Of a stretch of 53,108 nt of DNA, positions 7,903 through 15,624 are shown one piece after another. The position numbers and the translations under genes were made by a program. Position 1 is the stretch's first letter. Each line of letters opens with the position of its first letter. The notes under the pieces were generated by a model. It was given only the letters and a program-made list of their open reading frames with translations, was not told the origin of the DNA and ran no database searches. Source of the DNA: T3Sed10-241 sp036796255 (GTDB lineage: Bacteria > Bacteroidota > Bacteroidia > Flavobacteriales_D > Cryomorphaceae); assembly GCA_036796255.1 (NCBI GenBank), contig DAIRDH010000019.1:1-53108 (forward strand), in the 5' to 3' direction.

Positions 7903-9677
7903 TATTCTCCTACAGTTTCACTGTTGATTTTGAGCATAAGTGAATCGGCATCACCACCTGCATCAATGGCTTGTTGCCATGAGCGTACCGCGTCAGCCTT
8001 GCGGTCAAGCGCAAAGAGCACGTCGCCATGATGCTCGAGCACAACGGGGTCATTTTCTGCACCGCTTTTAAGGGCTTCCTCAATCCAAAAGAGTGCATTC
8101 CGATAATTGCCGCGCATGTACAGAACCCAGCCGTAAGTGTCTTGAAAAGATGGCGTATCCGGGGCAAGATTGTTGGCTTTTTTAGCCATGCTCTCCGCCT
8201 TCTCCAACCGTTCGCCACGGAGAGAAAGATAGTAAGCATAATTGTTGAGTACCACAGCATTAGAGTCATCTATTTCAAGTGCTTTATCATATGACTTGAA
8301 AGCCTTTTCATGCATTTCGGCTTCGTGATAAGCGTCGCCAAGGGAGGAAAAGAACTGCGCCTGTAAGCCTGGATTCTCAATCACCAGCGCCACACCCGAC
8401 TCAAGGGTTTCAATGGCTTCATCGATCTCTTTCACTTGCAAATGGGCCACTCCTTTAAACAGATAAAATATAGGCTGCATAGGAAAGAGCTCAACGGCTT
8501 CCTGACTTTCTTCCAGCATCGCGTCAAAGTCGTTGAGTTGCGAACTGATTGTAAGCACCTGTTGCCAGATTGGAGGACGATTGGCATCAAGCTTTATAGC
8601 TTGCCGGAATTTGGTGCGCGCATCTTCTATGCGGTTCAGGTTGTAATAAATATCTCCTTGTATGGCGTATGTCTTCGCCTCGTTTGGATGGGCTTTTTCG
8701 AGGTTTTCCGCCAGAGCAATCACAAATTCGGGACTGTCTTTAAGTGCCTTCCCGGATAGGTAATTCAATAAGATATTAACCTTCACATCTATTCCCAGGT
8801 CTCGGGAAGCAAATGATTTTTGAAGATATTCGTTTGCTTTTTCCTTTTCACCTGCCGCTTTGCTCATTTCGTAAAGCGCAAGCAACACCAAACCATTTTC
8901 CGGATTCTCGAAGAGCATGATCTCATACAATTCCCTTGCCTCTTCTTTCCTATTCATCTGCTGAAGGATTTCCGCCTTCATTCCATAGTAGCGTATCTCT
9001 GAAGGATTGGCATCGATAAGCGCTGTAACTTCTTTCAAGGCAAGGTCAAAATTTTTCTGCTCCAGGTAAATAAGTTGACGCTGCATCGAGATCTCCTCAT
9101 TGGGACCAAGCATTTCTTCGAGATTATCAAAAATCTTTAACGCATCCTCGTGCTTGCCTTGAGCAGAAAGTAAATTAGCGAGATTAAAGTAGTTTTCGTA
9201 TTCTTCGGGTTGCCTTTTCAGAATCTCTTTATAGATTTCAACGCTTTTGTCAAAGCTGCCTGTCTCTGCATAAAGTTGAGCAAGGAAGTGTGCGTACCAA
9301 ATGTTGTCCGGGTCACTGTCATATGCACTTCTTCCCATCTGCAATGATTCGAGATAGCGGCCTTGCTCTGCATACAATTTTGATATTTCGAACTGCACAG
9401 CGCCATTGTTGGGATCTATTGCGAGGGCTTGCTGAAAGAATTTTTTGGCTTGACCGTAGTCCCCCAATATTTTGAATTTATTGCCGTCAATGAATAATCG
9501 GGTAAGCTCCATGCGCTCACGCTCTGACAGCTCAACTGTTTCCTTTTTTCCTTTATTGTTTTGACTCCCGCCGCTGAGCACACCGCAGCTGCTTAACAGC
9601 ACTATGGCTATAAGTGCAGTCCAAAATTTGAAAACATTCCGGCCAAGGGGTATATAAATGTAGTGAGACGGGGTCAT
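7902..9677 (-). CDS. Tetratricopeptide repeat lipoprotein
   Basis: A 591-residue protein with a lipoprotein signal (LLSSCG, Cys at about 31) and a low-complexity GGSQNNKGKKE linker, followed by TPR helices over nearly the whole length. Clear repeats carry the W/L-G-Y-A-P pattern, for example GDYGQAKKFFQQALAIDP, GKHEDALKIFDNL and EKAFKSYDKALEIDDS. I count at least ten repeats by eye. Such proteins are protein-interaction scaffolds in the periplasm or at the inner face of the outer membrane. Its ATG overlaps the stop of the nucleotidyltransferase gene by four bases, and its stop overlaps the DUF4292 start by one base, so the three are tightly coupled. The partner is unknown. Confidence 0.88.
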   Translation of the reverse strand: MTPSHYIYIPLGRNVFKFWTALIAIVLLSSCGVLSGGSQNNKGKKETVELSERERMELTRLFIDGNKFKILGDYGQAKKFFQQALAIDPNNGAVQFEISKLYAEQGRYLESLQMGRSAYDSDPDNIWYAHFLAQLYAETGSFDKSVEIYKEILKRQPEEYENYFNLANLLSAQGKHEDALKIFDNLEEMLGPNEEISMQRQLIYLEQKNFDLALKEVTALIDANPSEIRYYGMKAEILQQMNRKEEARELYEIMLFENPENGLVLLALYEMSKAAGEKEKANEYLQKSFASRDLGIDVKVNILLNYLSGKALKDSPEFVIALAENLEKAHPNEAKTYAIQGDIYYNLNRIEDARTKFRQAIKLDANRPPIWQQVLTISSQLNDFDAMLEESQEAVELFPMQPIFYLFKGVAHLQVKEIDEAIETLESGVALVIENPGLQAQFFSSLGDAYHEAEMHEKAFKSYDKALEIDDSNAVVLNNYAYYLSLRGERLEKAESMAKKANNLAPDTPSFQDTYGWVLYMRGNYRNALFWIEEALKSGAENDPVVLEHHGDVLFALDRKADAVRSWQQAIDAGGDADSLMLKINSETVGE

Positions 9678-10675
9678 TCAAGGATGTTGTAATCGCCAAC
9701 GCTAAAAGTTGATGCTTGTTTTGCAATACGCGCATGACTTCCAACCATACTTTGCGTAAAATAAACGCCTTCAATCCTGCTTTCGTTTTGAACGATCGCG
9801 CTGTCGAATCGCGCATTCTGAACTACACAATTTGTGCCAATGGATACATGAGGCCCGATTACGGAGTTTTCTATCGTTGTTCCAGGTCCAATGTAGCAAG
9901 GATTGATCACCACGCTATTAACAAGCTTTACACTTTCGTGAATTTGCGAAGTGGCGTGCTTTAGCTCCAATAGCCTGCTATTTGTTTCGATGGTCGCTGC
10001 GGGGTTTCCGCAATCCATCCACTCGTCCACTTTGCCCGGAGCCAGGCTGGCTCCTTTCTCGGTGAGTCGTTTGAGTGCGTCGGGCAGTTGGTATTCGCCG
10101 CCTTTAGTCACATTATTCTCCAAGAGATAGTCAATTTCGGCAGCGAGCTTTTCACCTTCCCGGAAATAGTATATACCAATCATCGCCAGGTCACTAACGA
10201 ATGTTTTTGGTTTTTCAATAAAGTCTACTATGTTTCCCTCATCGTTAAGTTTGACAACGCCAAAAGCAGATGGATTCTCTATTTGCTTTACCCAAAGCAC
10301 GCCGTCTTTGCTGGGGTCGAGTTTGAAATCGGCGGTGAAAAGGGTATCTGCAAAGGCGACGATTACTTTGCCTTTGAGCGCCTCCCTTGCGCAATTCACC
10401 GCATGTGCCGTGCCAAGTGGCTCATCCTGGTAGGCAATTTTGCCTTGAGCACCGAGCTGCTCAGCTACACCGATAAGGTGTTCTTCAACAGCAGTTCCAA
10501 ACCGGCCTGTCACAAACACAATGGTGTCCAAAGGTTCGTGCACGAGGGCTGCGATGTCTTCAACAAGATGCTGTACAATGGGTTTTCCCGCAAGGGTAAC
10601 GAGTGGCTTGGGAACGGTAAGCGTATGGGGTCGCAATCGCTTGCCCATTCCGGCCATAGGTATAATAATGTTCAT
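9674..10675 (-). CDS. Sugar-phosphate nucleotidyltransferase with left-handed beta-helix tail
   Basis: A 333-residue enzyme with an N-terminal Rossmann-like NTP-transferase domain and a C-terminal hexapeptide beta helix. The signature GMGKRLRPHTLTVPKPL at residues 9-25 contains the NTP-binding GxGxRxxP and the PKP lysine typical of glucose-1-phosphate thymidylyl/uridylyl/guanylyltransferases. From about residue 245, hexapeptide-type repeats (NPCYIGPGTTIENSVIG and following) form the beta helix. It activates a hexose-1-phosphate for glycan assembly. Its position between dut and the TPR lipoprotein, downstream of a flippase gene, points to surface-polysaccharide or cell-wall precursor synthesis. 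The exact base and sugar cannot be read from the sequence. Confidence 0.88.
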   Translation of the reverse strand: MNIIIPMAGMGKRLRPHTLTVPKPLVTLAGKPIVQHLVEDIAALVHEPLDTIVFVTGRFGTAVEEHLIGVAEQLGAQGKIAYQDEPLGTAHAVNCAREALKGKVIVAFADTLFTADFKLDPSKDGVLWVKQIENPSAFGVVKLNDEGNIVDFIEKPKTFVSDLAMIGIYYFREGEKLAAEIDYLLENNVTKGGEYQLPDALKRLTEKGASLAPGKVDEWMDCGNPAATIETNSRLLELKHATSQIHESVKLVNSVVINPCYIGPGTTIENSVIGPHVSIGTNCVVQNARFDSAIVQNESRIEGVYFTQSMVGSHARIAKQASTFSVGDYNILE

Positions 10676-10681
10676 TGATTG

Positions 10682-11122
10682 TCAATCATTGGTTCCTGTA
10701 CTTCCGAAGCCTCCGGCACCACGCAGAGTCTCTGTGAGCGTTGCTACTTCTTTAAATTGAACTTGTGCGTAGGGCGCCACAACCATTTGTGCTATGCGGT
10801 CGCCATCGTTTACAGTCACTTCAACCGCCGACAAATTTACCAATAAAACCTTGACCTCACCGCGGTAGTCGGCATCGATGGTGCCGGGGGCATTGAGCAC
10901 CGTGATGCCTTGCTTAAAGGCCAATCCGCTTCGGGGCCTGATCTGCGCCTCCATGCCTGCCGGAAGGGCCATAAAGAGTCCAGTCGGAATGAGCTGTCTT
11001 TCCAATGGTTTCAATACCAATGGCGCAGCAAGGTGCGCCCGCAGGTCAAGGCCAGCGCTGAGTTCAGTGGCATAGGACGGTAAGGGATGGGGAGAGTGGT
11101 TGATGATTTCTACGTGAGCCAT
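10682..11122 (-). CDS. dut: dUTP diphosphatase
   Basis: A 146-residue trimeric dUTPase that hydrolyses dUTP to dUMP and pyrophosphate, keeping uracil out of DNA and feeding thymidylate synthesis. The five family motifs are present in order: SAGLDLRA (I), RPRSGLA (II), PGTIDADYRGE (III, with the substrate-binding Tyr and catalytic Asp), GDRIAQMVV (IV), and the flexible P-loop-like RGAGGFGSTG (V) at the C-terminus. Length is typical. It is separated by 4 bases from the flippase stop and by 6 from the nucleotidyltransferase ATG, so it is inside the same minus-strand operon. Confidence 0.97.
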   Translation of the reverse strand: MAHVEIINHSPHPLPSYATELSAGLDLRAHLAAPLVLKPLERQLIPTGLFMALPAGMEAQIRPRSGLAFKQGITVLNAPGTIDADYRGEVKVLLVNLSAVEVTVNDGDRIAQMVVAPYAQVQFKEVATLTETLRGAGGFGSTGTND

Positions 11123-11126
11123 GGGC

Positions 11127-12608
11127 TTAGATTTTTAGGAGGTGCAGTAATTTCTCTTTCCGAAAAATTACCAGCAGGTAAAGGATCGTTGCTAAGGAGG
11201 CACTCAGGAACTGCCATCCATTGCTGAGATTGAGGAGACGGTGAAGTATGTAGAGTACCGCAGCAAGCAATATGTAGATGAAAATATCGCGCATTGGGTA
11301 GTGGATGGGGTTGTGGCGCTGACCCAGGAAGTAGGAGAGGATCATCATGGCTGCATATGACGTAAGGGTAGCCCAGGCACAAGCATAATAGCTGAAGTGG
11401 GGGATAAGGAGAATGTTTAAAACGATGGTAATGATAGCACCGGTCACTGCAATGAGCGCACCATAGCGGGTCTTGTCGTTCAGTTTAAACCAGAATGAGA
11501 GGTTGAATGTGACTCCAAAACAAAAGTATGCCAGCAACAATATGGGTATTACATCTCTGCCTTCGCGCATGGACTCCCCAACCATCAGGATGGCCAAATC
11601 GAGAAAGCAAAGCAATACAAGGGTGATCAAGCCGGCTACGATCACGTAGTATTTCATGACGAGGGCCTGGGTACTGTCACTCTCGCCTTTGGCCAAAGAA
11701 AACACAAAGGGCTCAGCGGCAAAACGATAGGCCTGTATGCCGATGCTCAGCAGCATGGCCACCTTGTAGCATGCACCATAAATACCCACTTCCGCGCGGG
11801 CTTCCTGTTCGGGCAGTGGCGACAATCGCGTAAAATAGGCCCGGTCAAAAGTTTCGTTGATTATCCCGGCAAGGCTTAGCAGCAGCAAGGGCAGGGCATA
11901 GGGGTAAAGTTTTCGCGCCACATTTTTGTGAAAACCGTAAAACACATCGCGCATCCAAGGACTCAACAGTGCAAATTTGAACGCGCTACTGATGAGGTTG
12001 GCCAGGAACACATAGCCAATGCCAAATTCGGGATTGTAATATGCGGCGATGAGGCTGCGGCCAGGAGCGCCTACATTCTCCATGGCGTAGGGACAGTAAA
12101 CAAGAAAAAAGAGGTTGAGCAGGATGTACATTCCGATGCTACCCAGGTTGACCATTACAAAAGCCAGGGGTTTATTGAGCAGCCTGAGCCTGGCAAAAGG
12201 CACCGTAGTAAGCACGTCAAGCCCTACGATAATGCCGAAGTAGGTGATGTAATTTGGATTGCTGCCGTAGTCCAATGCATTCGCGATGGAAGTAACATTG
12301 CTCAGAACCAGCAGCATAAATATGGCCGTGGTAATAAGTATGGAAATGAATGCCGTGCTGAACACCTTGCGCTTTCCCTCCGCTGTGGGCTCGGCACCCG
12401 CAAAGCGAAAGAATGCCGTTTCCATGCCATAGGTAAGCGTCACAAGCAGAAATGCCACATAGGCATACAGCTCGGTGATGGCACCATAAGCCTCAGGATC
12501 AAAAATGCGGGTGTGCAGGGGAAAGAGCAAATAGTTGAGCAGCCTGCCTACTATACTGCTTACACCGTATACCGCTGTCTGCCCAGCCAGCTTGCGCAGT
12601 GCACTCAT
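11127..12608 (-). CDS. Polysaccharide flippase (Wzx/MATE-like, MOP superfamily)
   Basis: A 493-residue integral membrane protein with about 12-14 hydrophobic segments spread over its whole length, opening with the typical LRKLAGQTAVYGVSSIVGRL start of oligosaccharide flippases (polysaccharide biosynthesis family). Such proteins flip undecaprenyl-linked sugar units across the inner membrane. It has few charged loops and no extra domain. It is the second gene of the minus-strand run, 12 bases after the enoyl-CoA hydratase stop and 4 bases before dut. Pairing with a sugar nucleotidyltransferase gene supports a role in surface glycan or lipid-linked oligosaccharide export. The substrate is unknown; a lipid II flippase role is possible but less likely. 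Confidence 0.88.
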   Translation of the reverse strand: MSALRKLAGQTAVYGVSSIVGRLLNYLLFPLHTRIFDPEAYGAITELYAYVAFLLVTLTYGMETAFFRFAGAEPTAEGKRKVFSTAFISILITTAIFMLLVLSNVTSIANALDYGSNPNYITYFGIIVGLDVLTTVPFARLRLLNKPLAFVMVNLGSIGMYILLNLFFLVYCPYAMENVGAPGRSLIAAYYNPEFGIGYVFLANLISSAFKFALLSPWMRDVFYGFHKNVARKLYPYALPLLLLSLAGIINETFDRAYFTRLSPLPEQEARAEVGIYGACYKVAMLLSIGIQAYRFAAEPFVFSLAKGESDSTQALVMKYYVIVAGLITLVLLCFLDLAILMVGESMREGRDVIPILLLAYFCFGVTFNLSFWFKLNDKTRYGALIAVTGAIITIVLNILLIPHFSYYACAWATLTSYAAMMILSYFLGQRHNPIHYPMRDIFIYILLAAVLYILHRLLNLSNGWQFLSASLATILYLLVIFRKEKLLHLLKI

Positions 12609-12620
12609 GCGGGGAGTTGC

Positions 12621-13403
12621 TTAGTGGTTTCCAAAGTTGGGCTTTCTCTTTTCGACAAATGCTGTGGTACCTTCCTTGAAGTCGGGCGAATCAAAACACG
12701 ATGCAAAGGCTTCGATCTCTGCGCTGTAACCTGACTCGAGTGCTTCCTCGCCGGCATTCACAGCGCGAATGGCAGCGGCGATGGCTGAAGGGGAGTTTTT
12801 CATGATTTGATCGGCCAGTTTACGGGCGCCAGCCATAAGTTCATCCGACTTCATCACCTGGCTTACCAAACCTATGCGCAGGGCTTCGGCGGCATCAATT
12901 TTCTTGGCTGAGAGTATCATTTCCATGGCAATGCTTTGGCCTACAAGCCTTGGCAGGCGCTGTGTACCACCATACCCAGGTATCACGCCAAGGCCTACTT
13001 CTGGCAGTCCCATGATGGCGTTTTCACTGGCAATGCGCATGTGGCAACTCATGGCGAGCTCCAGTCCGCCGCCCAGCGCAAACCCATTGATTGCAGCAAT
13101 GACGGGGGTTTGCATTTTTGGAATGTAGGAGAATAGCGATAGCTGTCCATTCTCGCTCAGTTTCTTGCCTTCTTCTTTTCCGAAATGGGCAAATTCAGAA
13201 ACATCGGCACCGGCTACAAAAGCCCTGTCGCCCTCGCCGGTGAGCAATACCACCCGCACTTTTGGGTCATTTTCAGCGGTTTTGAGCGCTTCTGAAAGTT
13301 CGGCTATGGTTGCGATGTTAAGCGCATTGAGTTTTGCCGGTCGGGCAATGGTGATGGTGCAGAGGGCATTCTCACTGCTTGAAGTAATATTTTGGTAGGT
13401 CAT
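12621..13403 (-). CDS. Enoyl-CoA hydratase/isomerase family protein
   Basis: A 260-residue crotonase-fold enzyme, likely hydrating short- or medium-chain enoyl-CoA in beta-oxidation. The oxyanion-hole segments are visible: AFVAGADVSEF and ALGGGLELAMSCH. The two catalytic glutamates expected of true hydratases are present, one in GGLELA and one in LPEVGLG, followed by GYGGTQRLPR. I place the start at the ATG at 13403 (MTYQNI...), which gives the normal family length; an in-frame ATG further upstream at 13487 would add 28 residues unlike the family and cross the promoter region. A TACATTTG element lies 15 bases upstream. It is the first gene of the long minus-strand run. Confidence 0.93.
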   Translation of the reverse strand: MTYQNITSSSENALCTITIARPAKLNALNIATIAELSEALKTAENDPKVRVVLLTGEGDRAFVAGADVSEFAHFGKEEGKKLSENGQLSLFSYIPKMQTPVIAAINGFALGGGLELAMSCHMRIASENAIMGLPEVGLGVIPGYGGTQRLPRLVGQSIAMEMILSAKKIDAAEALRIGLVSQVMKSDELMAGARKLADQIMKNSPSAIAAAIRAVNAGEEALESGYSAEIEAFASCFDSPDFKEGTTAFVEKRKPNFGNH

Positions 13404-13418
13404 GGCTTGCAGTTTTGA

Positions 13419-13426
13419 CAAATGTA
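13419..13426 (-). promoter_or_regulatory. Predicted -7 element for the enoyl-CoA hydratase operon
   Basis: The minus strand reads TACATTTG, a full match to TAnnTTTG, 15 bases before the ATG at 13403. It lies in the 70-base divergent spacer shared with the metalloprotease gene. Confidence 0.5.
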
Positions 13427-13457
13427 AGGCTCCCATGCTAAAGTTTGCCCAAATGGG

Positions 13458-13465
13458 TAGTTTTG
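13458..13465 (+). promoter_or_regulatory. Predicted -7 element for the metalloprotease gene
   Basis: TAGTTTTG matches the Bacteroidota -7 consensus TAnnTTTG and ends 8 bases before the chosen ATG at 13474, implying a leader of only a few bases. It would rule out the longer in-frame start at 13402, which lies upstream of the element. Confidence 0.4.
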
Positions 13466-13473
13466 TCACAATC

Positions 13474-15624
13474 ATGGTACGAATCAATGTTTGTTCAATT
13501 GCGTTTGCAGCACTTTTATCAGCTGTGGTTTCGCCACTCCTTGCACAGCAAAATAGCGAGTACGGTTGGGCACTCTCACCGCGTGATACGCTCAGGGTGC
13601 TGATATTTTTTGTGGAAATTGACTACGATGAGTCACCTGAACTTGAACTATACCCGGAAGGCACTGATCGATGGAAAGCGGGTGGATTACCCGATTACGC
13701 CGACGAACTTTTTGATGTCTATTACCAGGAAGAGCCTACGGGGAAAATGTCGAAATACTACAGGGAAATTTCGCTGGGTAACCTCATCGTTTTGGGCGAT
13801 TATTATCCCGATCTCATTCGCGCGCCTTACAGCCAGGTGCGCAATTCGCCGGGAGCTGTGCTCTCCTATTTAGGTGACCGGCTCGCCATTGACAGTGTTG
13901 TTAAAAGTAAGCATGGACTTATTCCTGCCGATTTTGACTACTGGGAGAGGTCGCCGGGAATTGGGAAAGAGAAATTGCCGGCAAGGGATTTTACAGGCGT
14001 TGATCATGCCATGATTATCACCAGAAATTACCACAGGATACCCAGCGACAATGGCCAGGCTTCACCGAGTTCATCCTTGTCAGTGGCTGGAGCCCGCACA
14101 GATACCTACTCCATTTTTGGCGGAGGTCGGCGCCTGCCATTTGGCATCATGAAGCACGAAGTAAACCACCTCTTCCTGGGGGGCAACAATTTTCATTCGG
14201 GAGGGGGCAATGCAGCAGGGTTTGCCAGTTATCTCTATAGCGTGCAGGGCGGCTGGAGCATGATGGGGGCGGCCAATTCCAGCCTGATGACTTGTGCGGC
14301 ATGGGACAGGTATCGCCTGGGCTGGAAGGCACATGGAAATGATTATCTCATCAGTGCACGTGATACGGTGGGCAAGGAAGTCAAGGCCGACTTAAACCCT
14401 GCCAAAGCTGAAGATGCCGGAATCTATGTGCTCCGCGATTTCGCGACCACAGGCGACGCAATGCGCATAGCCCTTCCTTACATTCCTGAAGAAGAGTTTC
14501 AACAGTGGATATGGATTGAAAACCATACCACAACTGTGATGAATGGATCTGAATTTGACCAGTATCAGTACGACAAGACCGAATGCACAGCCAGCACTCC
14601 GGCGGGCCTTTTTATGCAGCTACAGGTCGACGCTGAAGCAAAAGAGGGAAGTTCGATTTTTCAAGATGTCAATGCGGATTATTTGAGACCGCTGCCGGCC
14701 AATGGAATGTATGACTTTCAATGGGGTGTCGAGCCTCTCAAACTTGAGGCATATTGTATCAATGGCGTCGATTACAATCCATATGCACTGCTACCGCAGT
14801 TTGCGAATCCGCTAACAGGAAATCACGAACAGGAGATTTCTTACAGGGATCTAAAAGAGCCCATGGGCATCATTAATGCCCAGGACGGCCTGGCGCCGAT
14901 GACACGGTTGAAAGAGGGTGGTGTGGAGAGGTTCAACTTTATGGGCGGATCTGACCATGCTTTCAATGAAAATCGAAATCGCAAACTTGGATTGGGAACC
15001 AATCCCTCAAGTGCCAATACGTTGACGATCGTCAACAACAGATCGCCGCGCAAGCCACACCCGCGCAACAATAGAACCACCTACCTCAATGGGATTGCGG
15101 TTGAAATTCTGCACACTTTTCCGGATGGATCGATCAAAGTTCAGGTCCGTTTTGATGACCACGTCATAGACCAGGCTCAGCGCTGGTGTGCGCCTCTCGT
15201 GGTATTGAGCAACCACAATGCTGATGGCCCGGACCTGCTTGTGAAGTCGGAACTCACCCTCGATCGCGGGCAGACACCATTGCGCTTTAATGAGCCAGAT
15301 ACCCTTGAAAATGGCAGCCTTTCATTTGCGGAAAGCACTGTGCTGCGCATTGACAGCCTTGCGGAAATGCGGATAGAAGGCTCATTGGTGCTTTTGAATG
15401 ACAGCAAAATTGAGCTTGCAAAGGGTAGCGTGCTGAATGTTGAAAAAGGCAGCCGCATTCGCGTGAATGATCAGGCTAGCGTCTGGATAGAACGTGGGAC
15501 TGAGATCTCGGGTCGGGGTCGGGTACGAATAGCCCGTGACGCCCGCATTTATTGTGAAGATGAAAACGCTTACAACTTCGTGCGCAGCCGCACCTGGCAA
15601 AAGCGCAGGATACTAATGCATTGA
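13474..15624 (+). CDS. Secreted zinc metalloprotease, M6-like
   Basis: A 716-residue exported protein. A signal peptide (about residues 1-25, ending LLAQ) precedes a region resembling M6 (immune inhibitor A-like) peptidases: the early DRWKAGGLPDYADELFDVYY stretch, GKMSKYYREISLG, and a zinc-binding HExxH (KHEVNHLF) followed by glycine-rich residues and a further His. After the catalytic region come beta-rich segments; the last ~100 residues look like a short beta-helix with repeated LNVEKGSRIRVND-type turns. I do not see a canonical T9SS C-terminal domain. I chose the ATG at 13474 because it starts the signal peptide. Its last 12 bases overlap the convergent histidine kinase gene. Peptidase activity is inferred from the motif. 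Confidence 0.75.
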   Translation: MVRINVCSIAFAALLSAVVSPLLAQQNSEYGWALSPRDTLRVLIFFVEIDYDESPELELYPEGTDRWKAGGLPDYADELFDVYYQEEPTGKMSKYYREISLGNLIVLGDYYPDLIRAPYSQVRNSPGAVLSYLGDRLAIDSVVKSKHGLIPADFDYWERSPGIGKEKLPARDFTGVDHAMIITRNYHRIPSDNGQASPSSSLSVAGARTDTYSIFGGGRRLPFGIMKHEVNHLFLGGNNFHSGGGNAAGFASYLYSVQGGWSMMGAANSSLMTCAAWDRYRLGWKAHGNDYLISARDTVGKEVKADLNPAKAEDAGIYVLRDFATTGDAMRIALPYIPEEEFQQWIWIENHTTTVMNGSEFDQYQYDKTECTASTPAGLFMQLQVDAEAKEGSSIFQDVNADYLRPLPANGMYDFQWGVEPLKLEAYCINGVDYNPYALLPQFANPLTGNHEQEISYRDLKEPMGIINAQDGLAPMTRLKEGGVERFNFMGGSDHAFNENRNRKLGLGTNPSSANTLTIVNNRSPRKPHPRNNRTTYLNGIAVEILHTFPDGSIKVQVRFDDHVIDQAQRWCAPLVVLSNHNADGPDLLVKSELTLDRGQTPLRFNEPDTLENGSLSFAESTVLRIDSLAEMRIEGSLVLLNDSKIELAKGSVLNVEKGSRIRVNDQASVWIERGTEISGRGRVRIARDARIYCEDENAYNFVRSRTWQKRRILMH

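Noticed and set aside
10088..10678. A 196-codon plus-strand open frame across the nucleotidyltransferase gene
   Set aside because: It is the shadow of a well-supported enzyme; no signal, domain or promoter supports it.
11928..12734. A 268-codon open frame on the plus strand, antisense to the flippase and hydratase genes
   Set aside because: Its composition is rich in His, Cys, Gln and Arg with no recognisable domain, and it mirrors clear genes on the other strand.
13474..15624. T9SS C-terminal sorting domain in the metalloprotease
   Set aside because: The C-terminal beta-rich part lacks the PNADG/PDGDG and final strand motifs seen in the two real cargo proteins here.
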